Assembly (NCBI RefSeq): GCF_014145615.1
Contig: NZ_JACIVH010000062.1
Coordinates: 1-64,000, forward strand
Origin: Limosilactobacillus balticus
GTDB taxonomy: Bacteria; Bacillota; Bacilli; Lactobacillales; Lactobacillaceae
Reading direction: 5' to 3'
Length of the DNA stretch: 64,000 nucleotides
Part shown: positions 51,113 to 60,235 of the stretch, piece after piece
How positions within the stretch are numbered: the first letter of the stretch is position 1
How the letters are laid out: every line of letters begins with the position of its first letter
Translations under genes and position numbers: made by a program
Notes under the pieces: generated by a model
What the model was told of the DNA's origin: nothing
Database searches by the model: none
The model's input: only the letters and a program-made list of their open reading frames with translations

Positions 51113-52666
51113 TTATTCGTATTCAATCGTCGAAGGTGGCTTACTCGTGACATCATAAAGAATGCGGTTAACGTGATCGACTTCATTTACGATCCGAACT
51201 GAGATCTTTTGCAGAACATCCCATGGAATCTTAGCAAAATCAGCTGTCATCCCATCAATTGAAGTAACGGCCCGAATAGCAACTGCATAGTCATATGTCC
51301 GGCCATCACCCATAACACCAACTGAACGAATACCTGGTAAGACAGTAAAGTATTGCCAAATTTCTTCATCAAGACCAGCTTTCTTGATTTCTTCACGAAG
51401 GATTGCATCACTTTCACGAACAATCTCAAGCTTTTCAGGAGTAATTTCGCCAATAACCCGAATTCCAAGGCCTGGACCTGGGAATGGTTGACGCCATACC
51501 AATTCATGTGGAATCCCAAGCTTTTCACCCAGTTCACGAGTTTCGTCCTTAAAGAGTTTCCGTAATGGTTCAATTAACTTGAAACCAAGCTTCTTTGGCA
51601 AACCACCAACATTATGGTGAGACTTAATCGTCTGTGCGGTGTCTGTTCCAGATTCAATTACGTCAGTATAAAGTGTACCTTGAGCTAAGAAATCAGCATC
51701 TTTAATCTTCTTGGCCTCTTCATTAAAGACTTCGATAAATTCCTTACCGATAATCTTCCGCTTTTGTTCTGGATCAGTAACACCTTCAAGCTTACCTAAG
51801 AATCGATCTGCGGCATCAACCTTAATGATGTTAACACCAAGGTCGCGACTCAACGCATCCATCACTTGGTCAGCTTCGTTCTTCCGTAACAGTCCGTGGT
51901 CAACAAAGATACAAGTAAGTTGGTCACCAATTGCCTTATGGATCAAAACAGCGGTAACACTGGAATCAACCCCACCAGAAAGACCTAAGATAACCTTCTT
52001 GTCACCGACTTCTTTGCGGATTTCATCAATCTGCATATCAATGAAATCATCCATCGTCCAGTTTGCTTTAGCGCCACAAACATCAAAAGCAAAGCGACGT
52101 AAAATGTCTAATCCGTATTCGGAATTACGAACTTCAGGGTGGAATTGAACACCATAGAATTTACGGTCATTATCAGCAATCGACGCAATTGGACAGTTCT
52201 TACTAGTAGCAGTAACTTCAAAACCAGCTGGGGCTTGAGTTACTAAATCACCATGACTCATCCATACATATTGCTTCTTTGGCAAACCTTTGAATAATAC
52301 AGCCTCGTCATCAAGTACTTCAATATCTGCTCGTCCGTATTCAGAGTTATCAGCTTTTTCAACTTTTCCGCCAAGGTCGTATGACATTAATTGCATTCCA
52401 TAACAAATACCTAAGATTGGGATACCAAGCTTAAAGATTTCTGGATCGACCTTGAATGCGTTTGGATCGTAAACACTGTTAGGCCCACCTGAGAAGATGA
52501 TCCCCTTAGGATTAATCTCTTTGATCTCGTCCGCAGTCAACTTATGAGAAAGCAATTCGGAATAAATACCGAAATCACGAAGCCGACGAGTAATCAATTG
52601 ATTGTATTGGCTGCCAAAATCCAAGACAATGATCTTATCAAACGCATCTAAATTGATGTTTGCCAC
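51113..52666 (-). CDS. guaA: GMP synthase (glutamine-hydrolysing)
   Basis: GuaA makes GMP from XMP, ATP and glutamine in the cytosol. The 517-aa protein, the standard length, starts at GTG 52666, preceded by AAAGGAAG; an upstream ATG has no support. The glutamine amidotransferase domain (about 10-200) has nucleophile Cys88 in GICYG and the His176/Glu178 pair in FHPEV. The ATP-pyrophosphatase loop LSGGVDSS is at 229-236. The C-terminal dimer/XMP-binding domain ends '[18 protein letters not shown]'. Monocistronic with its own promoter. Confidence 0.97.
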   Translation of the reverse strand: MANINLDAFDKIIVLDFGSQYNQLITRRLRDFGIYSELLSHKLTADEIKEINPKGIIFSGGPNSVYDPNAFKVDPEIFKLGIPILGICYGMQLMSYDLGGKVEKADNSEYGRADIEVLDDEAVLFKGLPKKQYVWMSHGDLVTQAPAGFEVTATSKNCPIASIADNDRKFYGVQFHPEVRNSEYGLDILRRFAFDVCGAKANWTMDDFIDMQIDEIRKEVGDKKVILGLSGGVDSSVTAVLIHKAIGDQLTCIFVDHGLLRKNEADQVMDALSRDLGVNIIKVDAADRFLGKLEGVTDPEQKRKIIGKEFIEVFNEEAKKIKDADFLAQGTLYTDVIESGTDTAQTIKSHHNVGGLPKKLGFKLIEPLRKLFKDETRELGEKLGIPHELVWRQPFPGPGLGIRVIGEITPEKLEIVRESDAILREEIKKAGLDEEIWQYFTVLPGIRSVGVMGDGRTYDYAVAIRAVTSIDGMTADFAKIPWDVLQKISVRIVNEVDHVNRILYDVTSKPPSTIEYE

Positions 52667-52706
52667 AATGACACTTCCTTTGTTCAAATTTTTATTCTTA
52701 AAGGCT

Positions 52707-52735
52707 AGTTTACAGGCTGAGCATTGCATGGTCAA
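52707..52735 (-). promoter_or_regulatory. Likely guaA promoter
   Basis: On the minus strand: TTGACC (52730-52735), 17 bp, TAAACT (52707-52712), about 40 bp before the GTG start. There is no room for a purine riboswitch. Confidence 0.6.
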
Positions 52736-52757
52736 TGATTATTTAATATTCCATAAC

Positions 52758-52793
52758 AAAAAAGACGGGAGCATATTTTCTCACGCCTTTTTC
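52758..52793 (-). terminator. Terminator of the small-gene pair upstream of guaA
   Basis: AAAAAGACGGGAG and CTCACGCCTTTTT form a stem with one mismatch and one G-U pair, with T/A tracts on both sides, so it may work in both directions. Confidence 0.7.
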
Positions 52794-52823
52794 GTTAGAT
52801 GGAATTTTATTGAGGATATTTAA

Positions 52824-52913
52824 TTAGTGTTCTAAGTCAATATTTAATAAACGTAATTCTTCATCAACCGCTTGTGCTTCAAGTGTTTTAGTATCTTTAT
52901 CAGTTTTTATCAT
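52824..52913 (-). CDS. 29-aa acidic small protein
   Basis: A 29-codon frame (MIKTDKDTKTLEAQAVDEE and ten more residues) has an excellent GAGGAGG ribosome site and a terminator downstream. It starts 22 bp after the stop of a 67-aa frame on the same strand. The product is a short charged helix. No family recognised. Confidence 0.5.
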   Translation of the reverse strand: MIKTDKDTKTLEAQAVDEELRLLNIDLEH

Positions 52914-52935
52914 TTCGCCAGCCTCCTCATCTCAT

Positions 52936-53139
52936 TTAATCTGTATCCTTCTTAAGTGGTCTGTCAGCAATTGTCAATAAAAATGAGTCATAAATATTAT
53001 GTGCAACCGTTTCGAACATTGATAAATTAGGATTAAAAAGGTTCATTTTTTTACTTTTACTAAGAGCTTTAACTAAATTTTCTAGTGCAGGATTTGTAAT
53101 CCATTCCAAATCCAGTTGGTTTGAATGCGCTTTCTGCAT
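52936..53139 (-). CDS. Hypothetical 67-aa protein, possibly a remnant
   Basis: This frame encodes 67 residues, mainly helical ('LEWITNPALENLVKALSKSKK...MFETVAHNIYDSFLLTIADRPLKKD'). There is no clear ribosome site before its ATG, and the open frame extends six codons upstream, so it may be the tail of a lost larger gene. It is divergent from the DUF4143 ATPase gene, whose start is only 41 bp away, and appears co-transcribed with the 29-aa gene. Function unknown. Confidence 0.45.
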   Translation of the reverse strand: MQKAHSNQLDLEWITNPALENLVKALSKSKKMNLFNPNLSMFETVAHNIYDSFLLTIADRPLKKDTD

Positions 53140-53180
53140 TTGATAAAATTTAGTTAGCTATTTTTTACTTGAGGTGCAAT

Positions 53181-54371
53181 ATGTTTATTCGGACAAAATA
53201 TCTTAACCAACTAATAAACAACATGGACCAGCCAACAATTAAGATCCTCGTTGGGGTTCGTCGGTGTGGTAAAACGACTATTCTTGAACAGTTCCGAGCA
53301 ACTCTTCGGCGACAAGAAATATCCCCAAGTCAAATTCAGGTGATCAACTTTGAATATCTCCTAGAAAATGAATTATGCAATCCAGAATATCTTTTACAAT
53401 TTATCCTTGATCGGCTTAGTAAACACCAGATGAATTATATTTTTCTCGATGAAGTTGAAGTGGTTCCTCAGTTTGCCCGCGTTGTAAATGCCCTAAATTC
53501 CCTCTCCAATACTGATATCTATATTACAAGTTCCAACAAAACTATTCTGGAGAAAGAACATCTTCAGCAAATGACTCCCTACATCATCATCCCTGTTTTC
53601 CCTTGCAGCTTCCGTGAATACATAAAAAGGAACCAACAAGAAGCTGATTCCCAAACGTTATATCAATATTTAAATGAGGGTGGTTTCCCCTATACTCACG
53701 AAATTCACGGTCCAATCAACCTCCGTAATTATGTGAATGGGATCATCAACACGATTATCATTACCGATTTCACCCAGCAAGCGACCCTTTGTAATCCAGG
53801 ACTGACTAAACAACTCGCACACCACCTAGCTCATCATGCTGGAACCACACAAAACATCTCTCAGATTGTTGATAGTCTTAAACGTCACCACATCACTACT
53901 TCTAATAAGACGGTCGATTTCTATTTGCAGTTCTTACAGACGTCCTTTATTTTTTACCCGTGCAAAGAATATGATTTTTCTCGTCGCCATGTCAAAAGTA
54001 CCAATATTCGTTATTATCCGGTAGACCCTAGTATCCGGCAAGCTCTTACGCTGAAAAAGAATGTCCTTTCTCAACGGATCCTTGAAAATATCGTCTTTAT
54101 TGATTTGCTGAGTCAAGGCTACCAAGTATATAGTGGTCGCATCAAAGATAATGAGATTACCTTTGTCGCAATTAAAAATGATATCTTTACCTGTATTCAG
54201 ATTGCTTATTCTCTTGCTGATGCTGGCGCCTATCGTCGGGCAATCAGCGGATTACGGCAACTTTCCTCAAAATATAAAAAACTTTTAATTACAGTAAAAC
54301 CAGCGCTCAATTACGCTGGCTTAGATCCTGATATTGAAATTATTGACTTATATAGTTGGCTAACCAATTAA
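53181..54371 (+). CDS. AAA ATPase with DUF4143 domain
   Basis: A 396-aa ATPase of the COG1373 type. Walker A is GVRRCGKTT (about 25-33) and Walker B IFLDEVE (about 88-94). The arginine/sensor region and the C-terminal DUF4143 domain, which resembles a degenerate nuclease fold, follow ('[24 protein letters not shown]...[29 protein letters not shown]'). ATG 53181 has GAGG six bases upstream; an earlier TTG is unlikely. Cellular role is not settled. Its stop overlaps the convergent coaA stop. Confidence 0.88.
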   Translation: MFIRTKYLNQLINNMDQPTIKILVGVRRCGKTTILEQFRATLRRQEISPSQIQVINFEYLLENELCNPEYLLQFILDRLSKHQMNYIFLDEVEVVPQFARVVNALNSLSNTDIYITSSNKTILEKEHLQQMTPYIIIPVFPCSFREYIKRNQQEADSQTLYQYLNEGGFPYTHEIHGPINLRNYVNGIINTIIITDFTQQATLCNPGLTKQLAHHLAHHAGTTQNISQIVDSLKRHHITTSNKTVDFYLQFLQTSFIFYPCKEYDFSRRHVKSTNIRYYPVDPSIRQALTLKKNVLSQRILENIVFIDLLSQGYQVYSGRIKDNEITFVAIKNDIFTCIQIAYSLADAGAYRRAISGLRQLSSKYKKLLITVKPALNYAGLDPDIEIIDLYSWLTN

Positions 54372-55291
54372 CCCCGTCGCAAGTAAAGCTTATCCACGAT
54401 ATGCCCCGTAGTTTTATGTAAAATTACGTCAGCGCGACTCTTAGTTGGCAGGATAAACTCCCGTAAATTAGGAAGATCGACGCGTTGCCAAACTTCTTTT
54501 GCCATTTTAAATGCTTCTTGACGGTCACCCTTTGAATAAGGATAGTAATAGTTTGATGGGTCAGTAAAGGCTGTCTCTAGCAACATCCCAAACCGTTGAA
54601 GATACCAATGCTCAATTAGGTCTGGATCTGCATCCACATACAATGACCAGTCGAAGTAATCACTAACATACAATTGCTGGTTACTTGGCAATTGGAGCGT
54701 GTTAATTCCCTCGACAATTAATATATCTGGACGATCAATTACTAAGGGTTTATCCAGTTGAACATCATAAATTTGGTGCGAATATGTAGGCGCCTTAACA
54801 ACTGGTTCACCTGCTTTAACATCATTAAGAAACTTAAGAAGCCTTTCCATGTCATATGATTCGGGAAAGCCCTTCCGATCCATGATTCCCCGCCGCTTTA
54901 ATTCCGCATTAGGATATAAGAAACCATCCGTCGTCATTAATTCTACCCGCTTATCTGGCAGCATTTTATTTAGTAAAATACTAATTAGCCGAGCGATGGT
55001 GCTCTTCCCAACCGCAACCGAACCCGCAATTCCAATAATATATGGAATGCGGATCGTGGATCGTTGTAAAAAGTTTGCCTTTTGCATCTGCCATTCCAAA
55101 AAGTTCTGGTAGCGCAGTTGAATTAATTTTATTAGTGGCAAATATACATCCTGCACATCCGCAATTGAAATTCGATCATTCAACGATTTAATTTCATCTA
55201 AGTTTCCTTGGGTTAACCGCACTGAATCAGTTGGAAAAAAGCCGTGCCATGTTTGCCGATCAAATTGTTCGTAGTTCATCCATTCATCCAT
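54368..55291 (-). CDS. coaA: Type I pantothenate kinase
   Basis: CoaA phosphorylates pantothenate, the first step of coenzyme A synthesis, and is usually feedback-inhibited by CoA. The 307-aa length is standard. The P-loop is GSVAVGKST (90-98); '[28 protein letters not shown]' and '[11 protein letters not shown]' are hallmark segments. ATG 55291 follows AAAGGA. Its last four bases overlap the end of the convergent ATPase gene. Confidence 0.97.
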   Translation of the reverse strand: MDEWMNYEQFDRQTWHGFFPTDSVRLTQGNLDEIKSLNDRISIADVQDVYLPLIKLIQLRYQNFLEWQMQKANFLQRSTIRIPYIIGIAGSVAVGKSTIARLISILLNKMLPDKRVELMTTDGFLYPNAELKRRGIMDRKGFPESYDMERLLKFLNDVKAGEPVVKAPTYSHQIYDVQLDKPLVIDRPDILIVEGINTLQLPSNQQLYVSDYFDWSLYVDADPDLIEHWYLQRFGMLLETAFTDPSNYYYPYSKGDRQEAFKMAKEVWQRVDLPNLREFILPTKSRADVILHKTTGHIVDKLYLRRG

Positions 55292-55440
55292 TATGCAAAA
55301 TCCTTTATTTCACCCGTTAATGAAAACGGTTACTCACGTTTAATAGTACCATATTATAAACATAATTAAAGCTCAATCTAGCTTGTGAACACCTAAACAT
55401 TTTACCAGATAATTAGTGCAACGCAACTGTTTAGAAGATA

Positions 55441-55475
55441 AAAAGGAGATCGCTCCAATGGCAATCTCCTTTTTA
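55441..55475 (-). terminator. Terminator of the LTA synthase gene
   Basis: AAAAGGAGAT and ATCTCCTTTT arms with a CGCTCC-rich loop; T tract on both strands. Directly after the stop at 55481. Confidence 0.8.
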
Positions 55476-55480
55476 TCTTG

Positions 55481-57577
55481 TTATGGTTTAGGGAAGTTTA
55501 ATTTCGGATAATCCTTTAACTCTGGTGCATCGGTTGTGTAATCATCGAAGGTACTCTGGTTATTATTTTCCGACTTCAAACTTGTCTTCTGTTTCTTTTG
55601 TTGCTTCTGTAAATTCTTCAAACTCTTCTTAAGGTTATAAGTATATTGTTTTTTATCAACTTTCTTAAATCCTGGTAGTTTGTAGAAACGAAGCAAGTCA
55701 CCATTCACGACTTTATCTGATAATCCAAGATCAGTTGTAACATATTTTTGAATCTTGCCAATTTCTTTACGTTGCGCCGCAGTTTGGTGAGTAATTTGCT
55801 TACCATTCTTAGTGTAATAGTAATCACCATTATACTTAGTGTATTTCGGTGTTACCCAATCACCATTTCTAAACGGTACGATTTGCTTATTTTCAGGGGA
55901 AAGTAAGTCTTGTCCGAATTGAATGTAATTCTTAGAGCTAATTCCTAACAAGTCCTCAAGAGTAGGTAAGACATCAATTTCACCACCATAAGTATGATTA
56001 ATCCCACCTTTTAGGCCAGGCATATTAATCATAAATGGTACTTTTTGGAACATTGCTAGATCATAATTAGTTACTTTCTTCTTACCTAAGATTTGCGCAA
56101 TTGCTGGTTGGTGGTTGTTAGAGATCCCATAGTGGTCACCATAAAGAACTAACACACTATTTTGCCGTAACCCAGTCTTGTCAAGATAATCAAGAAATTC
56201 GCCAAGTGATTCATCTAAGTAGCGTGCAGTCTGAATATAAGGGTCGACCGTGTCATCCCCAGTCTTCCACGCTTCGATATCCTTATTCTTTTTATCAAGG
56301 ATATATGGATAGTGGTTAGTAACTGTGATGATCTTTGCATAGAATGGTTGTGGAAGCTGCTCAATATAGTGAGCTGATTCTTTCATGAAGATCTTGTCCT
56401 TCATTCCATATCCAGCATCATAATCCTTAGTCTTTGGATAATATTCTTTACTAAAGAAGTATTGGTAACCAAACGACTTATAAGCATTATCACGGTTCCA
56501 GAAACTAGGAACATCCCCGTGGAATGATGCCGTGGTATATCCTAGTTTTTGATGAAGAAGCGCTGGTGCAGATTGGAAGGTATTAGTCGTCCCATCAGTA
56601 ACCATCGCTGATCCTTCCGGAAGACCAAATAGCGAGTTTTCGAGCATTGTTTCAGCATCCGCCGTCTTTCCCTGACCAACTTGGTGGAAGAAGTTATCAA
56701 ATGCCAACGTATTATCTGCATGGTACAACTTATTCAGGTTTGGCATTACTTCTTGACCATCCTGCTTATAGTCGATCATGAACTGCTGGAGACTTTCAAG
56801 GTGAATGATAAAAATATTCTTTCCTTTAGCCTTACCATAATATTCAACATTTGGCGCAGCATAATTACTATGGATGAAATGCAAAACCGGCTTTAATTCG
56901 TCACGGTTAGCACGCGCTTTTACTACACTGTTATTAGTCGTCTTAACCCCATCATAAACTGTATATGCTTCGAGTCCTAGATACTTAACAATATAGTTAT
57001 TATCAAAAGTTCGCGTAAGTAATTGTGAACGATCACTTTCTGCCATTCCTAAGTTAACTCCAAATAGCACAAAGCCAAGGGCAGTAATTGTCATCGCATA
57101 TCTAATCTTAAAGCGCCGCATATCAACACGGACAAAGTGGAAAAGTAAGATAAGTGCTAAAATTACAACATCCAGGTAAACTAAAAAGTCTTCGGGACGT
57201 AATATTCCCATTAAACTTTTACCAAGATTGTTTGAAGCCGCTCCAGATCCCTTTATTACGTTAAAGGTAATGAAATCTGAAAATTCTCGATAGTACAAAA
57301 TATTTGCAAAAAGCCATGTCGATAATGCCGCATTAATTATCAACATCATCCAATAGGACAATCGCCCACGGAAGTATAATGCAATTCCCAAAAAGACAAG
57401 GGCACTTGGAATCGTATTAAATGCTAAAAGGAACTGTTGCATACTTCCTTTTACACCTAAATTAAATTCATTTTGATAGGCCCAATAGCTCTTTAAACAA
57501 AATAAAAGTACAACAAGCAGAAAAAAACCGAGCTTGGTATTCAAGACACGGCGGAGCTTCTGCAACGCTGTTTTCAT
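55481..57577 (-). CDS. ltaS: Lipoteichoic acid synthase family protein
   Basis: LtaS polymerises glycerol-phosphate from phosphatidylglycerol onto a glycolipid on the outer membrane face. The 698-aa protein has five N-terminal helices (about 15-190) and an extracellular sulfatase-type domain. The catalytic threonine lies in GQGKTADAETM, with metal-binding segments 'FIIHLESLQQF' and 'LVLYGDHYGISNNH'. After the enzyme domain there is a Lys/Gln-rich tail (about 640-698). ATG 57577 follows GGAGG; an upstream ATG is rejected. Lactobacilli can carry several LtaS homologues, so this may be a primase or accessory member. Confidence 0.93.
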   Translation of the reverse strand: MKTALQKLRRVLNTKLGFFLLVVLLFCLKSYWAYQNEFNLGVKGSMQQFLLAFNTIPSALVFLGIALYFRGRLSYWMMLIINAALSTWLFANILYYREFSDFITFNVIKGSGAASNNLGKSLMGILRPEDFLVYLDVVILALILLFHFVRVDMRRFKIRYAMTITALGFVLFGVNLGMAESDRSQLLTRTFDNNYIVKYLGLEAYTVYDGVKTTNNSVVKARANRDELKPVLHFIHSNYAAPNVEYYGKAKGKNIFIIHLESLQQFMIDYKQDGQEVMPNLNKLYHADNTLAFDNFFHQVGQGKTADAETMLENSLFGLPEGSAMVTDGTTNTFQSAPALLHQKLGYTTASFHGDVPSFWNRDNAYKSFGYQYFFSKEYYPKTKDYDAGYGMKDKIFMKESAHYIEQLPQPFYAKIITVTNHYPYILDKKNKDIEAWKTGDDTVDPYIQTARYLDESLGEFLDYLDKTGLRQNSVLVLYGDHYGISNNHQPAIAQILGKKKVTNYDLAMFQKVPFMINMPGLKGGINHTYGGEIDVLPTLEDLLGISSKNYIQFGQDLLSPENKQIVPFRNGDWVTPKYTKYNGDYYYTKNGKQITHQTAAQRKEIGKIQKYVTTDLGLSDKVVNGDLLRFYKLPGFKKVDKKQYTYNLKKSLKNLQKQQKKQKTSLKSENNNQSTFDDYTTDAPELKDYPKLNFPKP

Positions 57578-57763
57578 AGTCGTTCCTCCATAAAAAAATA
57601 TCATTATTAACAATAATACACTAACTAGCTAACCGCAACCGTACAATTTTATTTTTCCAAAAAGTTAAAAATTCCGTCACTTTTCTGTCGTAGTTAGTCT
57701 TTTGAAAATTAATCTTAAATGTTATGATTGAGTGTCGTTAATTAACAGAAGGGACTGAGCACC

Positions 57764-58657
57764 ATTTCAAAGAAAAAAGCGAATTTAATGTTATTGCTGG
57801 TTGCTATCCTATGGGGAAGCAGCTACGTATTTGCCAAACTAACGATTCAAGCCGGAATGCATTCTGGCGTCATCAATGCTTGCCGGGGAACAATGTGTGT
57901 AATTGCTGGTTATATTATTTTTCATAAACAGATCAACCAAATGACCTGGCAAGATTTTAAGCTAGGTGTCCTTATGGGAACAATTAATTTTCTGGGTTAT
58001 TTTTTACAGACTGATGCCCTCCGTTATACCACACCAGCTAAAAATGCCTTCTTGACGACCTTATATGTCGCAATTGCCCCTTTGATCTTGTGGCTATTTT
58101 GGCATGAGCGTCCGCAACGAAAGACATATTTTGCGGTTGCCCTCGCTATTATCGGAATGGCTGTCATCACTAATGTTGCTAATACCGGTCTGCAATTAAA
58201 TTTTGGCGACTTTCTTACTGTTGTTTCTGCTATTTTTTGGGCCTTACAACTAATCTTCTTTGGAAAGTACGCACCGAAAGTTTCCAGTCCCTGGGTGGTA
58301 ATTTTCATGATTGGTTTATGTCAAGGTACGTTCGGTTGGATTACTACGGGACTATTTGAACGTGCCAACCTTACTCAAATTCATTGGGTCCAAGCTTTGA
58401 TTCCCCTTGCCATTTTAGCTATTGTCGTAACTTTCTTAGCACAAGGGATGCAAATTACCGCTCAACAATATACCGATGCTACATCCGCTGGATTATTATT
58501 GATGCTAGAATCATTTTTTGCCAGCACCATGTCAGTTATCATGGGCTATGACCCCCTTACACCACAGCTAATTTGGGGTGGTTTGATCTTACTTTTAGCC
58601 AATGCAATTATGCAAGTTAATTTCCAAGACGTGCCATTTTTAAGAAAACAGCATTAA
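57764..58657 (+). CDS. EamA/DMT-family permease with probable ATT start
   Basis: A membrane transporter with ten helices and two EamA repeats; 'LLLVAILWGSSYVFAKLTI' opens the first and 'LLLMLESFFASTMSVIMGYDPLTPQLIWGG' belongs to the second. It probably exports metabolites or amino acids. The first ATG (57788) has no ribosome site and would remove the usual basic N-terminus. In the same frame, ATT at 57764 begins ISKKKANLMLLL and is preceded by AAGGGA at 9 bases. I therefore place the start at ATT; the alternative is ATG 57788. The gene ends in repeat copy C, which supplies its terminator. Confidence 0.85.
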   Translation: MSKKKANLMLLLVAILWGSSYVFAKLTIQAGMHSGVINACRGTMCVIAGYIIFHKQINQMTWQDFKLGVLMGTINFLGYFLQTDALRYTTPAKNAFLTTLYVAIAPLILWLFWHERPQRKTYFAVALAIIGMAVITNVANTGLQLNFGDFLTVVSAIFWALQLIFFGKYAPKVSSPWVVIFMIGLCQGTFGWITTGLFERANLTQIHWVQALIPLAILAIVVTFLAQGMQITAQQYTDATSAGLLLMLESFFASTMSVIMGYDPLTPQLIWGGLILLLANAIMQVNFQDVPFLRKQH

Positions 58658-58663
58658 TATAGA

Positions 58664-58775
58664 GAGAGTGGGAAATAACCGCCTTGTGACGACGCGAAGC
58701 TAGTTCCACGTTATCTTTCTATTGTTTATAAAAGTAGTTGAGGCTGAGAGAAAACAAAAGTTTTCTCCCAGCCTC
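58664..58775 (+). repeat. Dispersed 3'-end palindromic element, copy C, with terminator
   Basis: It begins GAGAGTGGGAAATAACC a few bases after the permease stop and has a shortened middle. It ends TATTGTTTATAAAAGTAGTT plus a hairpin GGCTGAGAGAAAAC/GTTTTCTCCCAGCC (58740-58775). The 3' half matches copy B closely. The hairpin also lies against the end of the convergent NADH oxidase gene. Confidence 0.7.
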
Positions 58776-58781
58776 CTATTT

Positions 58782-60140
58782 TTATTTATTTACTTTCTTA
58801 TCTTCCTTGGCAACCGCTGCTTGAGCCAGCAAGTTGACATAGTTAAATGGTCGATCAAAGTTTGGTTGGAACAGTGTATCAACGTAAGCAAGAAAATCAA
58901 TTGAATTGCGATTTTGAATACATACAGATACAAGATTAGCAGACTGAGAAACATCATGCTTACTCATAAATTGTGCCCCAAGAATCCGCCGCGTTCCTTT
59001 TTCCCATACCAGGGTCATAAAGACTGGCGTAGTAGTTGGCATAAATTCTGGACGGTAATTATCCTCGATTGTAACTGAATCAGCATCAATACCCATCTCT
59101 TTTGCTCGCCGTAATGTTAAACCAGTACATACCATTGTATTGCCAAACAAGTGGAGACCTGTTGTGGACTGTGTTCCCATGTACTTCATGGTATTACCAA
59201 AAACATTAACACCGGCAATCGTTCCTTGGCGAACAGCATTAGTAGCTAATGGAACATAACGGTCAGTATTAGTAGGATTAAAGTGGACGGAAGTTACATC
59301 CCCACCGGCATAGATATCAGGATTAGATGTTTGCATGTATTCATTGGTCTTAATTGTCCCATCAGGGTGAAGGTCAATTTTTCCCCGAACCAGGTCACTA
59401 TTTGGTCGGAAGCCAACACAAAGGACAGCCATGTCAGCATCGTAAACTTTACCTTGGTTGGTAAGAACTTTAACACCGTCATTACCATCATCTTCAAATC
59501 CAGTAACCCGTTGTTGTAATTCCAGATGGGCATTATGGTCTTTGAAAATGCGACCAATTCGATCAGAATACTGTTTATCAAAATATTTAAGCAACATTTG
59601 ATCTGAGCTATCGATTAATGTCACTTCGCGTCCCTGACGAAGATATGCTTCTACTAATTCAACACCGATATATCCTCCACCAACGACAACAATCTTTTTC
59701 GAGTCCTTGGCAACATTGAAAAGTTTTTTTGCATGGTAATAAGTTTTACATAAGTATAAATTCTTATTTTCCAATCCGGAAACTGGTGGAATAACTGGCC
59801 ATGATCCAGTGGTAACAATCAATTTATCATAATAATCTGCAGTCAATTCACCAGTTTCCTGATTCTCGACTTCAAGGGTCTTTGTGTCAGGGTCAACGCT
59901 TAAGACATTATGCTTTGTTTTAACAGTGGCTCCCATCTCTGCTAATTGCTGAGGACTTGAGTAAAACATTGCATCTGGATCGCCAACTTCACCACTCAGG
60001 TAAACCGCAATTCCACAAGAAAGGAAGGAAATATTATCATTCCGTTCATAAATTACTACCTCAGTCTCTGGATGTGCATTTAAAATCTGGGTTGCTGCTA
60101 TCGTGCCCGCGTGCGTACAGCCAACAATAACTACTTTCAT
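58782..60140 (-). CDS. nox: NADH oxidase (CoA-disulfide reductase family flavoprotein)
   Basis: A 452-aa FAD enzyme that most likely reduces oxygen to water with NADH, regenerating NAD+ in heterofermentation. FAD-binding 'VVIVGCTHAGTIAA' is at the N-terminus; the redox-active Cys42 lies in ISFLSCGIAVYL; the NADH-binding 'VVVGGGYIGVELVEAY' follows at about residue 152, and a second FAD motif 'NPDIYAGGDV' near 280. The C-terminal dimer domain is normal. CoA-disulfide reductase activity cannot be excluded. The gene following on the strand's upstream side is a degenerate paralogue. Confidence 0.92.
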   Translation of the reverse strand: MKVVIVGCTHAGTIAATQILNAHPETEVVIYERNDNISFLSCGIAVYLSGEVGDPDAMFYSSPQQLAEMGATVKTKHNVLSVDPDTKTLEVENQETGELTADYYDKLIVTTGSWPVIPPVSGLENKNLYLCKTYYHAKKLFNVAKDSKKIVVVGGGYIGVELVEAYLRQGREVTLIDSSDQMLLKYFDKQYSDRIGRIFKDHNAHLELQQRVTGFEDDGNDGVKVLTNQGKVYDADMAVLCVGFRPNSDLVRGKIDLHPDGTIKTNEYMQTSNPDIYAGGDVTSVHFNPTNTDRYVPLATNAVRQGTIAGVNVFGNTMKYMGTQSTTGLHLFGNTMVCTGLTLRRAKEMGIDADSVTIEDNYRPEFMPTTTPVFMTLVWEKGTRRILGAQFMSKHDVSQSANLVSVCIQNRNSIDFLAYVDTLFQPNFDRPFNYVNLLAQAAVAKEDKKVNK

Positions 60141-60235
60141 ATCTACACCTCATTTTATTTACTTACTATTTATAAGGGTAAGCTTTTTTACTCCCATAAT
60201 CAATCTATTAATTATCTACCTATTATTTTAACAGA

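Noticed and set aside
52667-52757. Purine riboswitch ahead of guaA
   Set aside because: The likely promoter is only about 40 bp from the start codon and no conserved aptamer core is visible.
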